Positions 5,485 through 10,532 of a DNA stretch of 10,532 nt are shown in pieces. Source of the DNA: Desulfobacterales bacterium (GTDB taxonomy: Bacteria > Desulfobacterota > Desulfobacteria > Desulfobacterales > RPRI01). A program made the position numbers and the translations under genes. A model generated the notes under the pieces. It did no database searches. It was not told the DNA's origin and saw only the letters and a list, made by a program, of their open reading frames with translations. How positions within the stretch are numbered: the first letter of the stretch is position 1; each line of letters opens with the position of its first letter. The stretch is from contig JAGVOC010000232.1 of the NCBI GenBank assembly GCA_020052975.1, forward strand, positions 1-10,532. The letters run 5' to 3'.

Positions 5485-5937
5485 ATGCTTTGCACGAATT
5501 GTTTTAATGATGAATACCAGACGACAACCATAGCCAAAGAGGCTGTCATCAATGGTCGGCCACAGACTATTAATGACGTGAAATGTGAAAAATGTCAAAG
5601 TTGCGGAGACATCGTTTTCACCCATGAGCAGAGTCTCGCCCTGGATAAAAAACGGATCAACATGGAATTCAGTTCCAAACCGGTTCTGACCCCTCAACAG
5701 TTAAGGTCGCTCCGGAAAATTCTAAATATGAGCCTGGATGAAATTTGTGAGATTCTTCACATAGGACGGAACAGTTACGGGAGATGGGAACGAGGCGAAG
5801 TAGCCATCACACCGTCGATGAATCTCCTTATTCACCAGTTTATGGAACGATTTCCCAAGGCAAGAGTCAACCTGATCGAAGCGGAAATGCAAGCTGAACT
5901 CGGTAAGGCAAAAACACGTGAACGGGTCGATGCTTAA
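5485..5937 (+). CDS. MqsA-like antitoxin (YgiT-type zinc finger plus HTH)
   Basis: A 150-residue two-domain protein. The N-terminal zinc finger has C3-x2-C6 and C37-x2-C40 (C34 is an extra cysteine), as in the YgiT/MqsA zinc-binding domain. Residues 68-120 ('LTPQQLRSLRKILNMSLDEI', then 'LHIGRNSYGRWERGE') form an Xre-type helix-turn-helix with the 'YGRWERGE' recognition-helix signature of MqsA-like regulators. The C-terminal 30 residues are helical and charged. It follows the putative DUF4258 toxin by 3 nt, in the toxin-first order seen for mqsRA. It should bind the toxin through the N-terminal domain and the operator upstream of 5128 through the HTH. It looks complete. Confidence 0.85.
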   Translation: MLCTNCFNDEYQTTTIAKEAVINGRPQTINDVKCEKCQSCGDIVFTHEQSLALDKKRINMEFSSKPVLTPQQLRSLRKILNMSLDEICEILHIGRNSYGRWERGEVAITPSMNLLIHQFMERFPKARVNLIEAEMQAELGKAKTRERVDA

Positions 5938-6038
5938 CTGCAGTTTTTCGGTACCGGCCAAAATATAACGATATGTTTCTCAATAGTCTCATATCTCCTT
6001 GAATAATTTATATCTTAAGCATAATGGAGTTACAAAAT

Positions 6039-6701
6039 ATGAAATTAAAAGCGGTGATTTTATGCCTTGCAGCCATACTCGGGCAAATCTGTTTCGGTCC
6101 TGACGCAAAAGGAGCGGAATCTCCTTTGACAGCGGAGGATGTAATCACAAAGATTGAAAACAGGTATTCGGTGCCGGGTTTTTCTGCGCGGTTTATCCAG
6201 GAATCCACCTTGAAGGCAATGGCAATAACCGATGTTGCGACAGGGAAGATGTTTGTCAAGCGCCCGGGGATGATGAGATGGGAGTATGAAAAACCGGAGA
6301 AGCAGATTGTCGTAACAGACGGTGAAAGCCTGTGGATATACAGGCCCGGCGACAACCAGGTCATGGTTGGAAAGGCCCCTGAATTTTTCGGGACAGGCAA
6401 AGGGGCGACCTTTTTGTCGGATATCAGGATCATCAGGCGCAATTTTTCTGTTTCCATAGCAAACGATAAAGATGGTTATGTTGTTTTAGATCTTGTGCCC
6501 AAGCAGAAAAAGGCTGATGTTACAAAGATTTATATTTCTATTTCAAAGAAAGATTATGAAATCTCAAGAATCGGAATCAATAATTCATACGGTGATGAAA
6601 CTGTAATAGATCTTTTTGATTCACAGTTTGTTACCAGACCTGATTCTGCTTTCAGCTTCACAATACCTAAAGGGGCTGAGGTCATAAGAATAGACGAGTG
6701 A
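6039..6701 (+). CDS. lolA: Outer-membrane lipoprotein carrier protein LolA
   Basis: A 220-residue exported protein. Residues 1-25 are a signal peptide (basic 'MKLK', hydrophobic 'AVILCLAAILG', likely cleavage after 'KGA'). The mature part has the LolA fold signature: 'YSVPGFSARFIQES' (first strand with the Phe/Gln pattern), 'GKMFVKRPGMMRWEYEKP' and 'QIVVTDGESLWIYRPGDNQV', the same blocks as known LolA proteins, which carry lipoproteins across the periplasm from the LolCDE exporter to the outer membrane. I chose the ATG at 6039, 5 codons inside the longest frame, because GGAG lies 9 nt upstream and the signal peptide starts cleanly there. nadA begins 14 nt after the stop, so both are probably one transcript, although their functions are unrelated. 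Confidence 0.85.
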   Translation: MKLKAVILCLAAILGQICFGPDAKGAESPLTAEDVITKIENRYSVPGFSARFIQESTLKAMAITDVATGKMFVKRPGMMRWEYEKPEKQIVVTDGESLWIYRPGDNQVMVGKAPEFFGTGKGATFLSDIRIIRRNFSVSIANDKDGYVVLDLVPKQKKADVTKIYISISKKDYEISRIGINNSYGDETVIDLFDSQFVTRPDSAFSFTIPKGAEVIRIDE

Positions 6702-6715
6702 TCGGAGAAATTTAT

Positions 6716-7618
6716 ATGAAGGATAAAATAAGAAGTTTGTTAAAGGAAAGAAAAGCTATCATGCTTGCTCATAATTATCAGCCTCCTGAGATACAGGATG
6801 TGGCTGATCTTTGCGGAGATTCCCTTGAATTGAGCATAAAGGCGTCCCAGACCGATGCCGAGGTCATAGTTTTTTGCGGGGTTCATTTCATGGCGGAAAC
6901 AGCCTCCATCATGTCACCGGAAAAAACAGTGCTTCTTCCGCGTAAAGATGCGGGATGCCCTATGGCCGACATGGTGACGCCCGAAGCGCTTGCAAAGAAG
7001 CTTACTGAAATACCTCCCATGCCGGTAGTCACCTATGTAAATTCGTCTGCAGCCGTCAAGGCGCTTTCAACAATATGCTGCACATCGGCAAATGTGGTCA
7101 AGGTGGTGAACAGCCTCGATTCTGATGAAGTTCTAATGGTTCCGGATAAGAATCTCGCGAAATACGCGGCATTGCATACAAAAAAGAAAGTGCATTTCTG
7201 GGACGGTTACTGCATTGTTCATAACATGCTTACTCCGGAAATCGTTCTTCTGGCGAAAGAGAAGCATCCGGAAGCTGTTTTCATGGCACATCCCGAATGC
7301 CGGCCTGAAGTCCTTGAACTGGCCGACGTTGTTTTAAGCACTTCCGGGATGATCAGGTATGCCGGCGAATCTGAAAGCAAGTCCTTTATTGTGGGAACGG
7401 AAACCGGAATACTTCATCCCATGAAAAAAGCCAATCCGTCCAAGACATTCTATCCGGTTTCCCGGGATATGGAATGCAGGAACATGAAAAAGATGAGCCT
7501 GGAGGCTGTGATAAGAAGCCTTGAGAATATGGAAGGGGAGGTAAAAGTACCCGAGAATATAAGGCTGCGGGCGAAAGAAGCTGTCCGGAAGATGATAGAC
7601 CTCTCAATGAAAAAGTAA
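6716..7618 (+). CDS. nadA: Quinolinate synthase NadA
   Basis: NadA condenses iminoaspartate with dihydroxyacetone phosphate to quinolinate, the precursor of NAD, using a [4Fe-4S] cluster. The 300-residue protein has all hallmark blocks: 'LAHNYQPPEIQDVADLCGDS' (18-36), 'VIVFCGVHFMAETASIM' (50-66), 'AGCPMADM' with cluster ligand C81, 'TYVNSSAAVKA', 'WDGYCIVHN' with C166, 'AHPECRPEV' (191-199), 'TETGILHPM' (228-236) and C254 in 'DMECRNMKK'. C81, C166 and C254 are the three cluster cysteines expected for the family. Length fits the compact NadA type. The ATG at 6716 follows GGAG by 8 nt; an upstream GTG at 6698 overlaps the lolA stop and is less likely. nadB and nadC are not in the window. Confidence 0.95.
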   Translation: MKDKIRSLLKERKAIMLAHNYQPPEIQDVADLCGDSLELSIKASQTDAEVIVFCGVHFMAETASIMSPEKTVLLPRKDAGCPMADMVTPEALAKKLTEIPPMPVVTYVNSSAAVKALSTICCTSANVVKVVNSLDSDEVLMVPDKNLAKYAALHTKKKVHFWDGYCIVHNMLTPEIVLLAKEKHPEAVFMAHPECRPEVLELADVVLSTSGMIRYAGESESKSFIVGTETGILHPMKKANPSKTFYPVSRDMECRNMKKMSLEAVIRSLENMEGEVKVPENIRLRAKEAVRKMIDLSMKK

Positions 7619-7619
7619 G

Positions 7620-7639
7620 CTGCCAACCGGAAATGGCAG
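7620..7639 (+). other. Hairpin just after nadA
   Basis: CTGCCA (7620-7625) and TGGCAG (7634-7639) form a 6 bp stem with an 8 nt loop right after the nadA stop. No T run follows, so it is more likely a 3' stabilising hairpin than a classical terminator. Confidence 0.35.
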
Positions 7640-7795
7640 GTGAAGTTATAAGGATATATCTTTTCTTGATCCAACATAAATATTGACTGTATCGCTCCTG
7701 AATGATAGCAATAATCAACATTTTATCTTAATTATTTTCAATTGTTATTTATACATAGCGGGGGCCATATATCTTTAAGACAGGATCATGAACCC

Positions 7796-8125
7796 ATGGA
7801 TCGAAAAACTGCCGTCTTTAAACTATTGAAGGATCATCAGGCCGATTTGAGGAGTATCGGAGTCAGGAATATAGGGCTTTTCGGATCTGTTCTGCGTGGC
7901 GAAGATTCTGAAGGGAGCGACTACGACATCCTTGTTGAGTTTGAGCCGGAACATCATAACTTTCGCAGCTATAACAGATTGTGTGATTTTCTTGAGACGC
8001 ATCTTGGCGGGAATTTCGACCTCGTAACGAAGCAGGGTCTTAGCCCTTACATAGGCAAGCATATTTTAAGAGAGGTTCAGTATGTCCCAATCGCTTCCCG
8101 ATCTTCTCAGACACATCCTGGATGA
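7796..8125 (+). CDS. MntA-type nucleotidyltransferase antitoxin
   Basis: A 109-residue minimal nucleotidyltransferase. 'GLFGSVLRGEDSEGSDYDIL' (27-46) is a perfect GS-x10-DxD active site (G30-S31, D42, D44), and D75 in 'NFDLVT' is the third carboxylate. In MntA-HepT systems this protein is the antitoxin: it transfers AMP to a tyrosine of the HEPN ribonuclease HepT and so inactivates it. A hepT-like gene follows with a 44 nt overlap, the usual arrangement, but it is broken. The catalytic residues here look intact. I chose the ATG at 7796 because conserved sequence starts there; the frame is open for 18 more codons upstream, and no strong ribosome binding site decides the matter (AGGAT lies 10 or more nt upstream). 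Confidence 0.8.
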   Translation: MDRKTAVFKLLKDHQADLRSIGVRNIGLFGSVLRGEDSEGSDYDILVEFEPEHHNFRSYNRLCDFLETHLGGNFDLVTKQGLSPYIGKHILREVQYVPIASRSSQTHPG

Positions 8126-8460
8126 AATCAATTATCTCGTCAATGATTCGAAAGCTCGAAAGCTCTGTCCGAGGATTTCTTCATGAGAGATGAGCGAATG
8201 AAACGCGCTTTCAGTCGTAGTCTGGAAATCATCGGGGAAGCTTCAAAACTGATCCCGGCAGAATTTAAAAAAAGTATCCGGAAGTTGCATGGAAGCTGAC
8301 GGCGCGAATGCGGGATCGGCTGATTCATCACTATTTTGGCGTGGATTACCGAATGGTCTGGGATATTGTTAAGCATGATATACCGGAGCTAAAAAGCCGG
8401 ATTGAAAACATATTAAAGGCCGAACAACTTAATGGAACAGGCAACGACAAATCTTGCTGA
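8082..8460 (+). pseudogene. HepT (HEPN ribonuclease toxin), two frameshifts
   Basis: The gene starts well: ATG at 8082, behind GAGG, reads 'MSQSLPDLLRHILDEINYLV', a typical HepT/DUF86 N-terminus. An 8 bp tandem duplication, GAAAGCTC at 8150-8157 and again at 8158-8165, shifts the frame. Without one copy it reads on as 'DSKALSEDFFMRDERMKRAF' and 'SRSLEIIGEASKLIPAEF'. A second shift lies in the A7 run at 8267-8273; with eight A it continues 'KKKYPEVAWKLTARMRDRLI', then 'HHYFGVDYRMVWDIV', to the stop at 8458-8460. The restored protein has the R-x4-6-H-x-Y HEPN catalytic motif ('RDRLIHHY') and about 123 residues, normal for HepT. As it stands translation ends after about 34 residues. The A-run shift could be a sequencing error, but the 8 bp duplication is less likely to be. 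Confidence 0.85.
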
Positions 8461-8473
8461 GTGAGAGACTAAG

Positions 8474-8818
8474 ATGGCCGCTCCTGAAGAAATTGCTGAA
8501 CTGGTTGAGCGTTTCGATTCTCATCGCGAGTCCTATAAATCCGGCCAATACAATGAAACGCAGGTTCAGTATATTTATAAACTTCCGATCTATATCATTA
8601 ACTTTTCCGATTCAGCGGAAAAAACCCGGCATGATCGAATTGCGGATCTTTCCGGGCAGATGCTCTTCCAGCATCAGCAATTGGCAGCAACAAAGCTGGA
8701 CCATGACAAAAATACTCTCCGGAGACAGATTGATGCCACAGACCGGCAGATTGATCGGCTGGTTTATGAATTATATGGTTTAACTGAAGAAGAAATAAAA
8801 ATTGTCGAGAATAGCTGA
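8474..8818 (+). pseudogene. Type IIG restriction-modification enzyme remnant: N- and C-terminal ends fused
   Basis: The open frame encodes 114 residues. Residues 1-31 ('APEEIAELVERFDSHRESYK', then 'SGQYNETQV') resemble the extreme N-terminus of Eco57I-like combined restriction-methylation enzymes, which normally continue into an '..FI.PFF.ALGWDV' nuclease segment. Residues 36-114 ('KLPIYIINFSDSAEKTRHDR', then 'QLAATKLDHDKNTLRRQIDA', then 'DRLVYELYGLTEEEIKIVE') resemble the extreme C-terminus of the same kind of protein. The nuclease, the NPPY methylase core and the DNA recognition domain, about 800-1000 residues, are missing, and the ends are joined in frame near codons 31-36. No restriction or methylation activity is possible. 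The C-terminal piece is a helical hairpin and could in principle still fold. It starts 13 nt after the hepT stop. Confidence 0.7.
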
Positions 8819-8836
8819 ATATGTTCTGCTACAAAT

Positions 8837-8883
8837 AGGCTCTCTTCCATATTTCTCCTGGCAACAAAAAAAGGCGAGAGCCT
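8837..8883. other. Inverted repeat with possible short terminator for the leftward TA operon
   Basis: AGGCTCTC (8837-8844) and GAGAGCCT (8876-8883) are perfect 8 bp inverted arms 31 nt apart, lying between convergent genes. On the minus strand AGGC-TCTC-GCCT followed by seven T (8883-8866) could act as a very short terminator for the BrnT/RHH operon. The stem has only four pairs, so the call is tentative. Confidence 0.35.
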
Positions 8884-8941
8884 GAGGATAAAATGCAGAA
8901 GGCGGTGCTTTCCACGGGCAACAGCCTTAAATATCCGGGTG

Positions 8942-9244
8942 TCATGAAGCGGCTGGTGCCGAACTTTGGGCTTCTGCCATCGCGGATGAGATAATCTCAT
9001 CCTTTACCCCCTTCTTTCGCAGACTTTCAATCAATGCTGAAAGTTCTACCCCACCTTCAAGACGTTCAAGATCTGTTCGCAATCCCTGGCCAATATAAGC
9101 CTTAATCAGTGCTTGATAACCGGAAAAGCCGAGCATGGGCGCAACGCGTTTAAGGTCATTGATAACATCATCAGGAATGCGGATGCTGACCATCGTCATC
9201 GGGCGGTCTTTCTGTAAACGCTGTGCAAGTTTATTTATTTTCAT
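8942..9244 (-). CDS. Ribbon-helix-helix antitoxin paired with BrnT-type toxin
   Basis: A 100-residue protein. Residues 17-52 ('TMVSIRIPDDVINDLKRVAP' then 'MLGFSGYQALIKAYIGQGL') are a ribbon-helix-helix DNA-binding domain of the CopG/BrnA type: a short strand, then two helices. The C-terminal half is charged and contains the 'LESLRKKG.KDEII' style of toxin-binding helix. It starts inside the last codons of the BrnT-like gene (14 nt overlap), behind GAGAG 7 nt upstream, the standard toxin-first arrangement of brnTA. It should neutralise the toxin and repress the promoter at 9536-9564. A 19 bp perfect palindrome (8984-9002) lies inside the coding region. It looks complete. Confidence 0.8.
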   Translation of the reverse strand: MKINKLAQRLQKDRPMTMVSIRIPDDVINDLKRVAPMLGFSGYQALIKAYIGQGLRTDLERLEGGVELSALIESLRKKGVKDEIISSAMAEAQSSAPAAS

Positions 9245-9527
9245 AGATTTCTCTCTCTATATTTGTTACCAATCTGGCGGAAACGATACGAATTATATCA
9301 TCCTGCATGACATAAACCACATAAAGCAATTGCCAATTTGTGCTCAACCCGATAATTGACTCTCTAAGTTCATCATCCATCATTTCATCGTCGAGATAGC
9401 ACACAAATGGGTCAAAAAACGATTCGCAAGCCAGCTCAAAAGTTACGCTATGTTTGTGCAGGTTTGTAGCTGCTTTCTGGCTGTCCCATTCAAATGAAAT
9501 GTTGTGAAGCGAGTATTTGACATTCAT
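9231..9527 (-). CDS. BrnT family toxin
   Basis: A 98-residue protein. 'ISFEWDSQKAATNLHKHSVT' followed by 'FELACESFFDP' (residues 10-40) is the BrnT signature: F-x-W-D, K, N and KH residues followed by the 'SFE.A...F.DP' helix. The C-terminal 'IIRIVSARLVTNIEREIYE' corresponds to the usual 'IRIISAR.AT..ER..YE' strand and helix. BrnT is a RelE-fold ribonuclease that blocks translation. The usual length is about 90-100 residues, so it seems whole. The ATG at 9527 has no ribosome binding site, and the predicted transcript starts about 1-2 nt before it, which suggests leaderless translation. The stop overlaps the antitoxin start by 14 nt. Confidence 0.85.
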   Translation of the reverse strand: MNVKYSLHNISFEWDSQKAATNLHKHSVTFELACESFFDPFVCYLDDEMMDDELRESIIGLSTNWQLLYVVYVMQDDIIRIVSARLVTNIEREIYENK

Positions 9528-9535
9528 CAGGGTAA

Positions 9536-9564
9536 AGTATAGCGACTTGTATATGCTATGTCAA
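9536..9564 (-). promoter_or_regulatory. Consensus sigma-70 promoter of the BrnT/RHH operon
   Basis: On the minus strand TTGACA (9564-9559), a 17 nt spacer and TATACT (9541-9536). The ATG begins 9 nt after the -10 hexamer, leaving room for a leader of only about 1-2 nt. The TATAC word occurs twice across the spacer and -10 and could be part of an operator. Confidence 0.7.
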
Positions 9565-9624
9565 TACGGTTTCCCTATTTTGGGTTGATAAAGAGCAGAG
9601 AATTTGGAGACAGGTGGCTAACAC

Positions 9625-9651
9625 GAGGGATAAATGGCAGGCCTATCCCTC
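9625..9651. other. Hairpin between the yebC-family gene and the BrnT operon
   Basis: GAGGGATA (9625-9632) and TATCCCTC (9644-9651) form a perfect 8 bp stem with an 11 nt loop just downstream of the yebC-family stop. No T run follows on the minus strand, so it is either a 3' stabilising structure or a weak terminator for that gene. Confidence 0.45.
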
Positions 9652-9661
9652 CGTACTGTTT

Positions 9662-10402
9662 TTATCCCGCAAGATCTTCCGGAATATCGGCATTAGTGTA
9701 AACCTTCTGGACATCGTCGCAGTCTTCAAGTGTTTCCATGAGCTTGATCATTTTTTCTGCGTCTTTTCCTGCCAGATTTGTAGTTGTCTGAGGCAGCATG
9801 GTTATCTCAGACTCCTGGCTGGGTATTGATGCTTTATCGAGGGCTGCTTTCACTGATTCAAAATCATTTGTTCCGGTGATTATTTCAAAACTTCCGTTGT
9901 CCTCCCTTACATCTTCAGCTCCGGCTTCAAGGGCGATTTCCATCAGAGTCTCTTCATTTGCATGCTCTTTTGATACGGTAATATATCCCTTTTTGCTGAA
10001 CATCCAGGCCACGCATCCGTTTTCGCCTAAATTTCCGCCGCTTTTGCTGAATATATGGCGGATATCGGCAACAGTCCTGTTTTTGTTGTCCGTTAAAGAT
10101 TCGACAAGCACTGCAGCGCCTCCGGGACCATACCCTTCGTAAGAGATCTCTTCGTAGCTGACACCTTCAAGCTCGCCGGTCCCTTTTTTTATAGCTCTTT
10201 CGATATTGTCTTTCGGCATGTTCTCGGCCTTTGCGGCAAGCACCGCCGCCCTTAGTCTCGGGTTCGAAGCCGGATCGCCCCCACCGCCCATGCGGGCCGC
10301 AACCGTAATTTCCTTTATGAGCTTTGTAAATGCCTTACCGCGCCTTGCATCTGCAGCGCCTTTTTTATGTTTTATGGAAGACCACTTGCTGTGACCTGAC
10401 AT
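9662..10402 (-). CDS. YebC/PmpR/TACO1 family protein
   Basis: A 246-residue protein with the family's full set of blocks: N-terminal '[20 protein letters not shown]' and '[11 protein letters not shown]'; '[20 protein letters not shown]'; the centre '[20 protein letters not shown]' and '[20 protein letters not shown]'; and '[11 protein letters not shown]'. Family members have been described both as DNA-binding transcriptional regulators and as ribosome-associated translation factors that help with difficult sequences such as polyproline stretches; sequence alone does not tell which applies here. I chose the ATG at 10402 because AGGAGGT lies 6 nt upstream and the family begins with MSGHSKW; the frame is open for 40 more codons, but these are translated repeat sequence. 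Length is normal. The promoter must lie in or beyond the terminal repeat, as only about 37 nt separate gene and repeat. Confidence 0.93.
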   Translation of the reverse strand: MSGHSKWSSIKHKKGAADARRGKAFTKLIKEITVAARMGGGGDPASNPRLRAAVLAAKAENMPKDNIERAIKKGTGELEGVSYEEISYEGYGPGGAAVLVESLTDNKNRTVADIRHIFSKSGGNLGENGCVAWMFSKKGYITVSKEHANEETLMEIALEAGAEDVREDNGSFEIITGTNDFESVKAALDKASIPSQESEITMLPQTTTNLAGKDAEKMIKLMETLEDCDDVQKVYTNADIPEDLAG

Positions 10403-10439
10403 GCTGACCTCCTGGTGCCTTTTTGCGGTAGTATTATTG

Positions 10440-10532
10440 ACGGCTTCGTAAAAAGTCATTCTGCTGTGTTGCACTTCATCTTTCGTCATTGCAGCGTACG
10501 AAAAGTACGCTTCATTCCTCAAGATTCGTGCG
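10440..10532 (-). repeat. Second, inverted copy of the MITE-like repeat, cut by the window end
   Basis: Read on the minus strand this aligns with 38-139: the same segments 'CGCACGAATCTTGAGGAATG', the GCGTAC/GTACGC hairpin (loop shorter here), 'TGCAATGACGAAAGATGAAG' and the terminal repeat ending TTTTTACGAAGCCGTCA. The GC palindrome of the left copy is replaced by about 9 unrelated bases. The outer ~30 bp, including the other terminal inverted repeat, should lie just beyond the window. Confidence 0.75.

Noticed and set aside
6008..6457. 150-codon minus-strand frame opposite lolA
   Set aside because: Shadow of lolA, which has a signal peptide and family motifs on the plus strand.
7386..7721. 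Minus-strand frames opposite the end of nadA
   Set aside because: Shadows of a well-conserved gene; no ribosome site.
8454..8783. Alternative plus-strand frame over the restriction-enzyme remnant
   Set aside because: The frame from 8474 matches both ends of a known enzyme family; this one is an out-of-frame shadow.
10403..10522. 40-codon N-terminal extension of the yebC-family frame
   Set aside because: It is translation of the repeat element; the family begins at MSGHSKW and AGGAGGT sits just before that ATG.
1..10532. CRISPR arrays, tRNA or rRNA genes, integrases
   Set aside because: No regularly spaced repeats, no cloverleaf or rRNA-like sequence, and no recombinase or transposase frame seen.

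Overview
The window looks like chromosomal DNA of a Gram-negative bacterium: it carries a periplasmic LolA-type lipoprotein carrier and the NAD-biosynthesis gene nadA. The intergenic repeat style and protein flavour suggest a deltaproteobacterium (Desulfobacterota), but that is an inference. Only four genes look like ordinary chromosomal genes: a YkgJ-type cysteine-cluster protein, lolA, nadA and a YebC/TACO1-family gene. The rest is an accessory patchwork of toxin-antitoxin (TA) and defence genes, many of them broken.

Layout. 7-139: a complete copy of a ~130 bp repeat with terminal inverted repeats. 137-1975, minus strand: a tightly packed unit of Phd/YefM-type antitoxin, PIN toxin, small unknown protein and YkgJ-like protein, behind a promoter whose -10 sits in TGTACA-type palindromes. 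2263-2751, plus: AbrB/MazE-type antitoxin with a strong promoter/operator, followed by a PIN toxin cut off at about half length. 2909-3350, minus: ribbon-helix-helix antitoxin preceded by an internally deleted relic of its toxin. 3438-4692, minus: a DUF2971 protein preceded by a small unknown gene that appears frameshifted at its second codon. 4693-5127: AT-rich gap with a decayed-looking open frame. 5128-5937, plus: apparently intact DUF4258 toxin / MqsA-like antitoxin pair. 6039-7618, plus: lolA-nadA. 7796-8460, plus: MntA-type nucleotidyltransferase antitoxin with a HepT (HEPN) toxin broken by two frameshifts. 8474-8818, plus: a remnant in which the first ~31 residues of a type IIG restriction-modification enzyme are fused to its last ~80. 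8942-9527, minus: apparently intact BrnT-type toxin and RHH antitoxin, probably from a leaderless promoter. 9662-10402, minus: yebC-family gene. 10440-10532: second, inverted copy of the terminal repeat, cut by the window edge.

Taken together, the window holds six recognisable TA loci. Three look complete (Phd-PIN, DUF4258-MqsA, BrnT-RHH). In the other three the toxin is destroyed while the antitoxin frame is intact (AbrB-PIN, RHH with BrnT-like relic, MntA-HepT). A restriction-modification gene is also gutted. I see no clearly new, intact multi-gene system. The most informative signal is the reconstructable record of how each defence gene was lost, plus one uncharacterised DUF2971 cassette.
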